64,000 nucleotides of DNA from contig JACOEK010000004.1 of the NCBI GenBank assembly GCA_024998595.1, positions 186,001 through 250,000 on the forward strand. Reading direction: 5' to 3'. This stretch comes from Nitrospira sp. Lineage in GTDB: Bacteria; Nitrospirota; Nitrospiria; Nitrospirales; Nitrospiraceae. Every line of letters begins with the position of its first letter. Position 1 is the first letter of the stretch. Positions 43,661 through 51,553 of this stretch are shown in pieces. Under the pieces are notes generated by a model. That model worked only from the letters and a program-made list of their open reading frames with translations. It searched no databases and had not been told where the DNA came from. Made by a program: the position numbers and the translations under genes.

Positions 43661-44062
43661 TTATTTCAATGAAGTCCGACCATCAAAGTGATGATCGTGA
43701 TCCGCGTCGGCGTCTCGCTTCGTTTTGTGAATGATTCCGTCTTTATGTTCCGGAGGACTATAAAGACTGTACAGTTTGAGCGGTGATGTTTTCCCGCTAT
43801 TCACGACATTGTGTCTGGTACCGGCCGGGATGACGACCGCAAAGCCATCGCTCACCGCATGTTGCTCTCCGTCGAGGATCACGGTTCCCTCGCCCTCTTC
43901 GAAGCGGATAAACTGGTCCAACTCGTGGACTTCTTCTCCGATTTCTTCGCCCGGCTTGAGACTCATCAACACCAGTTGTGAGTGTTCTGCCGTAAATAAC
44001 ACCCGGCGGTAATGTTGATTGTCGCGCGTGGCCTCTTCGATCTGAACGATGTAGCCTCTCAT
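43661..44062 (-). CDS. Small cupin-domain protein
   Basis: This 133-residue protein has a conserved cupin barrel: LKPGEEIGEEVHELDQFIRFEEGEGTV for the first motif region and PAGTRHNVVN for the second, with His/Glu residues suited to bind a metal. The ATG at 44062 is preceded by AAGGAG; a longer frame reaching 44164 has no ribosome site. The C-terminus is rich in His and Asp (DADADHDHHFDG), which may bind metal. The function is unknown: a cupin fold alone does not define a reaction. Confidence 0.85.
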   Translation of the reverse strand: MRGYIVQIEEATRDNQHYRRVLFTAEHSQLVLMSLKPGEEIGEEVHELDQFIRFEEGEGTVILDGEQHAVSDGFAVVIPAGTRHNVVNSGKTSPLKLYSLYSPPEHKDGIIHKTKRDADADHDHHFDGRTSLK

Positions 44063-44197
44063 GAGACATTCTCCTTGGAGACGAGTGAGTGGTGAAACCG
44101 TCAGTAGCACCGGAGTCGACCGGGAACCGCCAGGTATGCTGGATGAATCAGAGGATCGAGTCAATGGGTCAACCTCGACGTTTCCACTTATCTGCCA

Positions 44198-44467
44198 TCA
44201 GTAAGACGCTGAGGTCCCAGCGCCTGTGCGTTGGGTCGGGGGAGTATCGACATAACGATATCCTTTCGATTGCATGCAGCCGCTCAAGTTAATTCCGCCG
44301 GCGAAAGTTTCTTTTACATGCTCCGCCCCGGAGAGCACCTCCGTCTTACACTGTTCCCAATCTTCCTGCATATGGATATCGGACCTGTCCGCGTGCACCC
44401 ACCGGCCCTCGGCACAACCGGACAGGAGCGCGATCAGAAGCCCTATCCCGAACCAGATCAGCGGCAT
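44198..44467 (-). CDS. Small putative lipoprotein
   Basis: This 89-residue protein has a short hydrophobic leader and the lipobox LLSGC (Cys18). The rest is hydrophilic with two further Cys (EQCKTE and SGCMQSKGY), which could form a disulfide. I do not recognise a function. It is divergent from the Fur-family gene, and the 208 bases between them would carry both promoters. Confidence 0.7.
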   Translation of the reverse strand: MPLIWFGIGLLIALLSGCAEGRWVHADRSDIHMQEDWEQCKTEVLSGAEHVKETFAGGINLSGCMQSKGYRYVDTPPTQRTGAGTSASY

Positions 44468-44675
44468 GGCCTTAGAAGCTTACCCCAACGGTGGCCAACA
44501 CCGCATGCGACGGATAGTAGGCGGCAGACCCTCTTAATGGGAATGCTCATCTTCCAGACCCGTTCGGCCCCACTGATACCTCCGGGTACGGAGACTCCAG
44601 GCTCGTGCGTCTTATATGTAGAGGCGGCCACGCAGCGCGGCTGCCGCAACCGATCACAGAGGGAGAATCGGCGGA

Positions 44676-45173
44676 ATGAAAGTGATGACGATGCGGTCTC
44701 GTGCCGGCCGGGAGGAATGGCGCTTGGACGAGGGTATTGAACGGATCCGGACGAGCTTTGGCCGGACACGGCAGAATTGGAGCCTCCAGCGAGAACGGAT
44801 CGTCCACGCCTTTTTGCAAGGTGAGCACATCACGATCCGCGAGTTGTATAGTCGACTGAATCGGCAGGGCCATCGTGCGCCCCTGAACACGATCTACCGG
44901 ACGATGCGGGTGTTATGCGAGAAAGGGTTCGCGCAGGCGCGACGATTCGGCGAAGAAACGCAGTACGATAACCTGTTCGCGAAAGGCGATCACGATCATC
45001 TCATCTGCACTGGATGCGGGCATATCGTCGAGTTCGAAGACCCGACCATCGAACGTTTGCGGCAGCAAGTGGCCGCGGCCAATGGATTTCATCTGACCGC
45101 GCAGAACCTGGAACTGTACGGACTCTGTGCGGATTGCCGGGCGGCCGGAGCTAGCCTGTTGCACCGTGGCTAA
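44676..45173 (+). CDS. Fur-family metal-dependent regulator
   Basis: This 165-residue protein has a winged-helix half (ITIRELYSRLNRQGHRAPLNTIYRTMRVLCEKG) and the Fur dimerisation/metal half with DHDHLICTGCGHIVEFED and a second CADC, giving the CxxC...CxxC zinc pair. It carries about 30 extra N-terminal residues compared with E. coli Fur. It probably controls iron or zinc genes; the neighbouring iron-uptake systems favour iron. It is convergent with the PepSY gene, and the two stops overlap by 4 bases. Confidence 0.9.
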   Translation: MKVMTMRSRAGREEWRLDEGIERIRTSFGRTRQNWSLQRERIVHAFLQGEHITIRELYSRLNRQGHRAPLNTIYRTMRVLCEKGFAQARRFGEETQYDNLFAKGDHDHLICTGCGHIVEFEDPTIERLRQQVAAANGFHLTAQNLELYGLCADCRAAGASLLHRG

Positions 45174-46396
45174 CCTTCACGACGACGCCTGTGAGCATCT
45201 CGTTTCAACCACCACATTCGCAACGCCGTTCCATACAAAAGCAGCGGCGTGAATCCGGCTGCGAAGATGAGCCATCGACCCGCCAGACCGAAGGCTTCCC
45301 CGTTGTGCAAGGGAAAGAGCCAGGACAAAAATGTCTCGCCCCTGGTGAATCGATTCCAGTCCGTGACGCGTTGCACTGTCCCGCTGTATTGATCGATCCA
45401 TACTTCGGTTTGTCCCCCAGCCTGACGGACTTCGCCCGGTTGTCGTAGTCCCACAGAATAACTGTCCCGCTCGTGCTGAGGCAGTCCGATCCACATCGGT
45501 TGGGCATCGGGGAACGTCGTATGGGCGATGGCGACCGCTTGTTCAATGGAGATCTTCGGCATTCCCGCCTGCAAATTAGACCGCGGCTGTTCTGCAGGCG
45601 ACACGTCCCGCACGGGCGAGAACCATCTCACGACCGGCGTGACCAGGTTTGGAAATTCCAAATAAAATCCTGTCAGGGCAAGCAGCATGAGCAGGACCGC
45701 TCCGCTCAGGCCTGTGAGCTTGTGCAGATCATAGTGTTTTCTGATGAGGCTTCCGCCGGATTGAAACGTCAGGGCGCGGCGGAGCTTTCCCGGTTTCGGC
45801 CACCAGAGGTAGAGACCGCTGACTATCGAGAGCAGAAGAAATAGGGCCATGATGCCGACGACGATCTCGCCGGGTCTTCCCAGGAGCAGCTCCTGATGTA
45901 ATTCATAGATGACCGACACCAAAAAAGCGCCCCACCGGCGGTCGCTCAACACCCGAGGCGTCGAGGGATCGACGGCGACGACATGCCATTGCTCATCGGC
46001 AGGAGCGGCCGCCGGATCCTTGAACCAGGCATGGAACGAATCGCGATCGTGGAGCGGAAAGATGAGGGTGTCTGGAGCGGCCCACTCCGGATGTGCCGAC
46101 TGGGCCGCGGCCAATATCTCGCTCAGGGGCCGTGCGCTTCCGGGGAGACTGAGCAATTGATCGGGATTCAGCCATTCATCGATGGCCTTGTAAAAGACGA
46201 GAAAGCTGCCCGTGAGGCTGGTCAGGACGAACAGGGCGCCGCCAAGGAGGCCCACATACAAATGCAGATGCAACCAAAGTTTCTGCAATGATCGGGAGGT
46301 GGATGTAAACGCCCCGGCCGGAGCATCCGGCTGGGCGGTGGCCGGGCGCTGCGCCGCAGGACGGGGCCTAACCGGCTTCAACTCTTGCACGATCAT
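45170..46396 (-). CDS. PepSY-domain membrane protein, possible ferrisiderophore reductase
   Basis: This 408-residue protein has four or more transmembrane segments: HLHLYVGLLGGALFVLTSLTG near the N-terminus, VVGIMALFLLLSIVSGLYLWW and SGAVLLMLLALTGFYL in the middle, and the last near the C-terminus. PepSY regions lie between them. Histidines beside the helices (HLHLY, YELHQELLLG, HYDLHKLTG, FPLHNGEAFG) recur as in the FoxB/PiuB group, which reduces ferrisiderophores in the inner membrane. I chose ATG 46396, preceded by GAAGGGA; the open frame extends to 46561 without a better start. It follows the receptor gene after about 175 bases, so it may act on the same ferrisiderophore. Confidence 0.85.
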   Translation of the reverse strand: MIVQELKPVRPRPAAQRPATAQPDAPAGAFTSTSRSLQKLWLHLHLYVGLLGGALFVLTSLTGSFLVFYKAIDEWLNPDQLLSLPGSARPLSEILAAAQSAHPEWAAPDTLIFPLHDRDSFHAWFKDPAAAPADEQWHVVAVDPSTPRVLSDRRWGAFLVSVIYELHQELLLGRPGEIVVGIMALFLLLSIVSGLYLWWPKPGKLRRALTFQSGGSLIRKHYDLHKLTGLSGAVLLMLLALTGFYLEFPNLVTPVVRWFSPVRDVSPAEQPRSNLQAGMPKISIEQAVAIAHTTFPDAQPMWIGLPQHERDSYSVGLRQPGEVRQAGGQTEVWIDQYSGTVQRVTDWNRFTRGETFLSWLFPLHNGEAFGLAGRWLIFAAGFTPLLLYGTALRMWWLKRDAHRRRREG

Positions 46397-46508
46397 GTCG
46401 TCCCTTCGTTCTGGCCGATACCGGCCAGGCATACTTAATCGGAGGGCCAGCATCGGTCCTACAATAAGAGACGTACGAGGGGGCGAAGACGACACCTGAT
46501 GGATGGAC

Positions 46509-46550
46509 GGGCACCCCCTCATCCCCAGAAAAGCGGGATGAGGGGAGCCC
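46509..46550 (-). terminator. Strong hairpin between receptor and PepSY genes
   Basis: The arms GGGC-CCCCTCATCCC and GGGATGAGGGG-GCCC pair over 15 bases around a 9-base loop, with one opposed A-A. It lies just after the receptor stop on the - strand. There is no T tract, so it may be a weak or Rho-assisted terminator, or a stabilising 3' end that reduces read-through into the PepSY gene. Confidence 0.55.
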
Positions 46551-46570
46551 GATGACGACAAATCAGGGAT

Positions 46571-49156
46571 TTAGAAGGTCCACTTCGCACCAACCTGCCA
46601 GAGTGCCGGCAATCCAGGATAGATGCCACGCGTTCGGTCCATGATCGTGGTTTGGTCCAGCATATTTTTGGCAACGAAAAAGAAGGTGGTATTGATTTTC
46701 TTCACGTATTGGTTGAGCGATGCGTTCATCATGCACCATCCGCGAACAATGCCGCGTTGACCATTCGGCGTGGGTGTCACGATGTTACGGTCGTCGCCGA
46801 ACTGGTCGCTGACGCACTGGGCTTCCAATCTGGCATTGAATGCGCCGAGGCTGAATGCTCGATTGGTATATCCGATTCCCGCCGTCAGCAGATGTTTAGG
46901 CGAGTAGGGAAGCCGATTGCCGCTGACACTCACGACTGCCGCCTCCGTGGGTAGGAGCGCCGCACCCGCAATTGAGCTGTTCCGCGTCCCGAGGAACTCC
47001 GCCTGTGCGACCCAGGTATAGTTCAGATCGAGCGTCACATCCTGGTCCCTGTCGCGTCCCTTTATGGCATCCCAGAGGTCAAGACTTGTGGCGAACTCGA
47101 CCCCGCGATGCCTCGTCGCTCCTGCGCTGGTGAGCGTTGCGCCGGTTCCGCCGGCGGCTGATTGAGAAATGATTTGGTTGTCGAAATCCATCTGAAAGAG
47201 GGTGAATTCATACCCGGCCCAATGGGTCACATTGCCTCTGGCCCCTAACTCGTAGTTCCAACTTAACTCCGGCCCCAAATCGACCACCGCTCCTGTCCCG
47301 GTAATGGCGTCGGAGATTTGCGGCGGCGACATGCCGCGATGCGCACCAAAAAAGAACGTATGTTGTTGGAAAGGCGCATAGGTTATGCCGACGCCCGGAA
47401 GGGCCTCCGTGAAACTGGCTTTCCCGAAGGCACCGTTCCCGTTGTTCTGCAGCCTATCGTACTGGTCGTAGTTGATATGTTCGACCCGCACGCCGGGTGT
47501 GATCGTAAATTGCCCAAAGGTCAACCGCTCCTGGAAGAACAGCGCGTAGGCATTGGTCGTCCGCAAGTTGTTTTCGCCCAAACAGGTGGAACCCGGCACG
47601 GCCAGAAAACAGCTTGAACTCACACCCACACCAGACCCGGTATTGCGAAATTGTTTTCGATCCGACTGCTCGAACATGTACCGCGCGCCGAAATCGGCCG
47701 TGGCGTTCAACCCTAGGAGCGAATGATCGTACTTGAAACGCGATTCGACCCCATAAACCCAGTATTCACGCTCATTGGTGAAGCGCGCGTTGCCGGGTAT
47801 GGCCCCGGCAGCAGTGGCGGGAATGGCGTTGCCGAATTGGAGCGCGCCGTTTGGACTTCCGTCCGCGTTGATTCCCTGTGTGGTTTGCCGGCTCCAATCG
47901 CGGGCGATGTAATGCCCGAAGAAGTTGGTCGTCGATGTCAGGTTCGCGGTGAACATATGGTTGACCGCGACATGCATGCCCATTCGGCGGAAATCGAAGT
48001 TGTCGTTCTTGAACAGCGTTTGCCTGTCCTGGCCGCGTGGAGACCCCCATTCGGATTCGGTCAGCCCCTGGTAGCCGATGCCGGAATCTTCGCGATAGTA
48101 GTTGAACTTGGCCATGATTTGCGTCCGGTCGCTCAGCTCCTGGACCGTTTTGAAGGTGATGTCATCGACCTTGGCCCGAACATTGGTGAACCGCGGCGTG
48201 TCGCTCTGATAGTGGGTATAGTCCACCATGTAGCCGCTCTTCCCCCAGGTGCCGCCATAGTCGAAGTGCGTGTTGAAGTAGTTATTGTTGCCGCCCCACA
48301 ATTGAAAGTTCCCTTCCGGCTTGGCTGACGGCATACGGGTGATGAAGTTCATGACGCCGCCGATGGTTTGCGGACCGTAGAGCAACTGCCCGCTTCCCTT
48401 CAAGACCTCGATTCGATCGAACCGAAAGATCGGGGGAAAGTAATAGGACGAGGGATCCGCGTACGGCATCAACATGATCGGTACGCCGTCCTCCATGATG
48501 TGCACCTTGCGGCTTCGGGTAGGATCTAACCCTCGGATGCCGATGTTCGGTCGGATACCCAGCCCGTCTTCATCCCGGACATGCACCCCGGGCACCTCGC
48601 GTAGGGCTTCATTGATAGTCAGACGATGATTTTGTTCGATGCGCTCTTTGGTGATGACGCGACCGGAGCCGGGAATGTAATCGAGCGCATTTTCCGAGGT
48701 CCCGATGATTTCGACCAAGGGAACTTTTATCTCTGCTTCCCCGGCATCCATCTGCGGATCGGCACTTGCAGTGGGACCGATGGCGGCGGACTGATCGGTT
48801 GCGTCGGACGAGTATCGCGAAGCCGCTTGTTCCAAGATCACGGTACCGTCGTCCGCGGCATAATACGTTAATCCCGTGCCCTTCAGCAGCTGGGCGAGCG
48901 CGTCATCTGGGGAGTACCGCCCGACAACGCCGTCGCAGTCGACCGACTGAACAAGTTCGGCTCGATGGATGAACCGTATTCCGCTCTGATCTCGAAACGC
49001 GCGCAGCGCGGAGGCAAGGGGTTGTGGGGGAATGTCGAATACGACAGGGTCTCCGCGTAGGGCGGCAGCCTGCTCAGCCGCCGCAACACCGTCTAATCCG
49101 ATGGCGGCGCTGATCATCCAGAAACAGATCAGCGCGGTCCACAGCATGCGATACAT
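46571..49156 (-). CDS. TonB-dependent receptor with STN signalling domain (FecA-like, system 1)
   Basis: This 861-residue outer-membrane protein has a signal peptide (residues 1-27) and an STN domain at about 37-95 (FDIPPQPLASALRAFRDQSG). The plug carries GSGRVITKERIEQN and IRGLDPTRSRKVHIMEDGVP, and the 22-strand barrel ends in the terminal Phe (KWTF). The plug resembles FecA. The STN domain passes the ligand signal to a FecR-type protein in the periplasm, matching the fecI/fecR-type genes directly upstream. I chose ATG 49156, preceded by GAAAGGAG, over a start 16 codons upstream. The ligand is unknown: ferric citrate or a ferrisiderophore is likely. Confidence 0.92.
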   Translation of the reverse strand: MYRMLWTALICFWMISAAIGLDGVAAAEQAAALRGDPVVFDIPPQPLASALRAFRDQSGIRFIHRAELVQSVDCDGVVGRYSPDDALAQLLKGTGLTYYAADDGTVILEQAASRYSSDATDQSAAIGPTASADPQMDAGEAEIKVPLVEIIGTSENALDYIPGSGRVITKERIEQNHRLTINEALREVPGVHVRDEDGLGIRPNIGIRGLDPTRSRKVHIMEDGVPIMLMPYADPSSYYFPPIFRFDRIEVLKGSGQLLYGPQTIGGVMNFITRMPSAKPEGNFQLWGGNNNYFNTHFDYGGTWGKSGYMVDYTHYQSDTPRFTNVRAKVDDITFKTVQELSDRTQIMAKFNYYREDSGIGYQGLTESEWGSPRGQDRQTLFKNDNFDFRRMGMHVAVNHMFTANLTSTTNFFGHYIARDWSRQTTQGINADGSPNGALQFGNAIPATAAGAIPGNARFTNEREYWVYGVESRFKYDHSLLGLNATADFGARYMFEQSDRKQFRNTGSGVGVSSSCFLAVPGSTCLGENNLRTTNAYALFFQERLTFGQFTITPGVRVEHINYDQYDRLQNNGNGAFGKASFTEALPGVGITYAPFQQHTFFFGAHRGMSPPQISDAITGTGAVVDLGPELSWNYELGARGNVTHWAGYEFTLFQMDFDNQIISQSAAGGTGATLTSAGATRHRGVEFATSLDLWDAIKGRDRDQDVTLDLNYTWVAQAEFLGTRNSSIAGAALLPTEAAVVSVSGNRLPYSPKHLLTAGIGYTNRAFSLGAFNARLEAQCVSDQFGDDRNIVTPTPNGQRGIVRGWCMMNASLNQYVKKINTTFFFVAKNMLDQTTIMDRTRGIYPGLPALWQVGAKWTF

Positions 49157-49290
49157 ATCGTCTCCTTTCAGCGGTGGGCACAGTTCACACGAGCCACATC
49201 GCATACAGGACGACGGGGAGACCTCACACTCCCTATTCCGTACGACATTTTTTACGATCGCACGAGCAAGGGGTGTCTCGTGCGGAAATT

Positions 49291-49314
49291 GCCGAAGATG
49301 AACGTTTCTTCGGC
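49291..49314 (-). terminator. Hairpin at the end of fecR-type gene 1
   Basis: The arms GCCGAAGA and TCTTCGGC pair perfectly with an 8-base loop, 12 bases beyond the FecR stop on the - strand, followed by AATTTCC. It may attenuate read-through into the receptor gene, as is common between fecR and fecA. A second hairpin (CGCACGA/TCGTGCG, 49259-49284) follows closely. Confidence 0.5.
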
Positions 49315-49325
49315 GGACAGAACGG

Positions 49326-50342
49326 CTACAGGGAAAGGAGAGTAAGGTACGGCGTCAGGCGGGTGATACGAAACGGTACGGTACGCTGCAGCAGGGCAAG
49401 TGAATGCGCCGGGTCGTCTAGGGCGAGACTCCCCGATACCAGTTGCGCGCGAAGCGTGGAGTCCAGGACGAGAATCGTGTCAGTCCGGTAACGATTCATT
49501 TGAGCCACAATGTCTTCGATCGGCATCTGATCAAATATCAATTCATGCCGTCGCCATGCCGTGACAGCTGAGGAGCTGAATGGCTCCGGCGCAGAGACTT
49601 GCTGCTTATCGTCGAACAGAACCCGATCACCCGCGCGAATCTCGATGGCGTGCTCCTTGTCGAACAGGCGAACTGCCCCCTCCAAGACGCTGACGATGGT
49701 CCGGTGGCCATTGTGCTCGATATTGAATACGGTTCCGATCGCCCGCACCATGCGCCCGTTGACCGCCACCTCGAAGGGACGTGCCGGATCGTGTGCGACT
49801 TCGAACAGCGCCTCACCCTGCTTCAACGAGAGGCTTCGCCGGTGATCCGACAGGGTTACGGACAATGCTGATCGGGTATTGAGATGTACGAGAGAACCAT
49901 CGGTCAGGGAGACCGTTGCCTGCTCGCCGGCACGGGTGTGATGGTCGGCAGACCAAAATTCAATGATAGACCAGAGGCTCGGTGCGAATGCCGTCACGAC
50001 CATGAGGGCCGCAGCGGCCGCACCCCACCGAATTTTATGCCGGGACCAGGTGGATAATCCGGAGCAGGCAGGGAAGGCTTTGACCGAAGGACCAACAACC
50101 TCGCTGGGCAGGGAGACGCGGCGGACCTGAGAACCCAATCCGTCCAGCGCGTGCCAGAACCGTTCGGCCTGTCGAAACTGTAGCTCATGAGCGGGATCCC
50201 GCCGACGCCACGCGACGAAGTCTTGATGGTCCTGCTCCGACATGATGCCTGACTGTAGACGTAGGAGCCATTGATTCGCTTCTTCCCATGCGGGATCGGC
50301 GTTTTGATGTTCCGGAGTCATACTGTCGTCAGATGCGGACAT
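49326..50342 (-). CDS. FecR-family anti-sigma factor/signal transducer (system 1)
   Basis: This 338-residue protein has an N-terminal cytoplasmic part (WEEANQWLLRLQSG...FVAWRRRDPAHELQFRQ, the DUF4880 pattern), one transmembrane helix (about 106-124) and a periplasmic FecR domain (TRAGEQATVSLTDGSLVHLNTRS, then AIGTVFNIEHNG), ending in an STN-like C-terminus. It holds the partner ECF sigma factor inactive and activates it when the receptor is loaded. The gene lies 81 bases after the sigma gene and 169 bases before the receptor, the standard order. Confidence 0.9.
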   Translation of the reverse strand: MSASDDSMTPEHQNADPAWEEANQWLLRLQSGIMSEQDHQDFVAWRRRDPAHELQFRQAERFWHALDGLGSQVRRVSLPSEVVGPSVKAFPACSGLSTWSRHKIRWGAAAAALMVVTAFAPSLWSIIEFWSADHHTRAGEQATVSLTDGSLVHLNTRSALSVTLSDHRRSLSLKQGEALFEVAHDPARPFEVAVNGRMVRAIGTVFNIEHNGHRTIVSVLEGAVRLFDKEHAIEIRAGDRVLFDDKQQVSAPEPFSSSAVTAWRRHELIFDQMPIEDIVAQMNRYRTDTILVLDSTLRAQLVSGSLALDDPAHSLALLQRTVPFRITRLTPYLTLLSL

Positions 50343-50423
50343 GATAGATCCTTCTCAGCCTGGCACGCTGAAGCGGGATATCGCTGAGAATAATGGGTTT
50401 GTCGGATCGACTCAAGGGCGGAG

Positions 50424-51029
50424 TCACTCGTTGATCATCGAGGCGTCCAACGCCTCAAACCGCGCGCGGCAAAAGCTCATAGCTTTTGTCAGATGGTTCT
50501 CGACGGTTTTAGTGGAAATGTTGAGTTCGCGGGCGATGTCCAAATAGCTTTTGTGCTCAAATTTGAACATGACGAACACCGCACGACGTTTCGGGGGCAT
50601 GCTTTCAATAGCATGCAGCACCGCTGTCAACCGGTGTTTTGCGTCGACGGTGGTCTCTGCGTCCGGAATTGCAGTCGGAAGAGACGCCGCTTGATCAAGC
50701 GAGGTCGATCGCGATGCAGCCCGCTCCTCCCGTCGTAGATGATCGATCGCGAGATGCTTTGCCGTGGTGTAGAGAAAGCTGCGGGGATTTCGAACGTTTT
50801 GAGGGTTTGCCAGGGTGACGATACGAAGGTACAACTCCTGAATCAAGTCTGCCGCCGCCGAGGGACATCGGACTCTGTAGGTCAGAAAGCGCAGTAATGG
50901 CCCCTGTTCTCCCCGGACGAAGTTAATCAAGGTATCGAGCGATACCACAGAGGCATGGCCTTCCTCGTCAGCGGAGGTGCAGGAGAGACTCAAAGAGCTT
51001 GTATGCGGACGATCCGACCAGTCTGACAT
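50424..51029 (-). CDS. FecI-like ECF sigma factor (system 1)
   Basis: This 201-residue protein has sigma-70 region 2 (GPLLRFLTYRVRCPSAAADLIQELYLRI and RSFLYTTAKHLAIDHLRREER) and region 4 (IESMPPKRRAVFVMFKFEHKSYLDIAREL and STKTVENHL). This is the iron-starvation sigma type that activates the linked receptor gene. I chose the ATG at 51029; a TTG four codons upstream is possible. Neither has a strong ribosome site. Confidence 0.9.
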   Translation of the reverse strand: MSDWSDRPHTSSLSLSCTSADEEGHASVVSLDTLINFVRGEQGPLLRFLTYRVRCPSAAADLIQELYLRIVTLANPQNVRNPRSFLYTTAKHLAIDHLRREERAASRSTSLDQAASLPTAIPDAETTVDAKHRLTAVLHAIESMPPKRRAVFVMFKFEHKSYLDIARELNISTKTVENHLTKAMSFCRARFEALDASMINE

Positions 51030-51263
51030 GCGGCGTTTCAACAGGCAGCGAACATATTGGGTTTCCCGTCCTATGGCGGAGTTTCGACAGCAGAACCACC
51101 CTAACAGAGGTCCTGGTCTGGCTGAATGTTCCGTTTCCTGAAATGGTGCCCATAGATGAGATTTTCGATGATGCGACTACAACGGTAGCCTCGAGGTAGG
51201 GTTTTGACGAGTTCATACGTCATATGTAGATGGGAGGAGTGTCTCCAGGGGGGGCCGTACCGT

Positions 51264-51437
51264 ATGTCATCTCGTCCACAAACACCGTCGGAATTTCAGG
51301 ATGTGCGTTGTGTCTGCGGTCGACTGACCGCCCGACTCGAAAAGCGGGGGGTCGTTGTGAAATGCCACCGTTGCGGCGAATTTGTCGTGATTTCTCTTGC
51401 CGATCTCAAGGCTCAACTAAACCGAGCGACTCCATAG
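51264..51437 (+). CDS. Com-like zinc-finger protein
   Basis: This 57-residue protein contains two knuckles, RCVCGRLTAR and VKCHRCGEFVVIS, giving a C-x-C...C-x2-C metal site as in Com, the translational activator of phage Mu mom. I chose ATG 51264 because the similarity begins soon after; a longer frame starts at 51204. It stands alone between the two iron-signalling systems, transcribed opposite to both, and ends before a strong palindrome. It could be a phage remnant. No DNA-modification gene is adjacent. Confidence 0.6.
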   Translation: MSSRPQTPSEFQDVRCVCGRLTARLEKRGVVVKCHRCGEFVVISLADLKAQLNRATP

Positions 51438-51491
51438 TCAATCCAACAAGGTCGATGTCGTCTGCACGGATGCCTGGCTGGCTCTAAACGT

Positions 51492-51527
51492 GCGGGGCGC
51501 GCACCCACGGTCTGGTGCGCGCCCCGC
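51492..51527. terminator. Perfect 14-base-pair hairpin between convergent genes
   Basis: The arms GCGGGGCGCGCACC and GGTGCGCGCCCCGC pair perfectly around an 8-base loop, between the end of the Com-like gene and the convergent receptor stop. There is no long T tract on either strand; it probably acts as a bidirectional transcription barrier. Confidence 0.7.
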
Positions 51528-51553
51528 GTTGAGGTGCAACGGTCTAGTCTCGC

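Noticed and set aside
46397-46561. N-terminal extension of the PepSY protein
   Set aside because: It has no ribosome site and looks unlike protein sequence, and the first membrane helix is well placed from ATG 46396.
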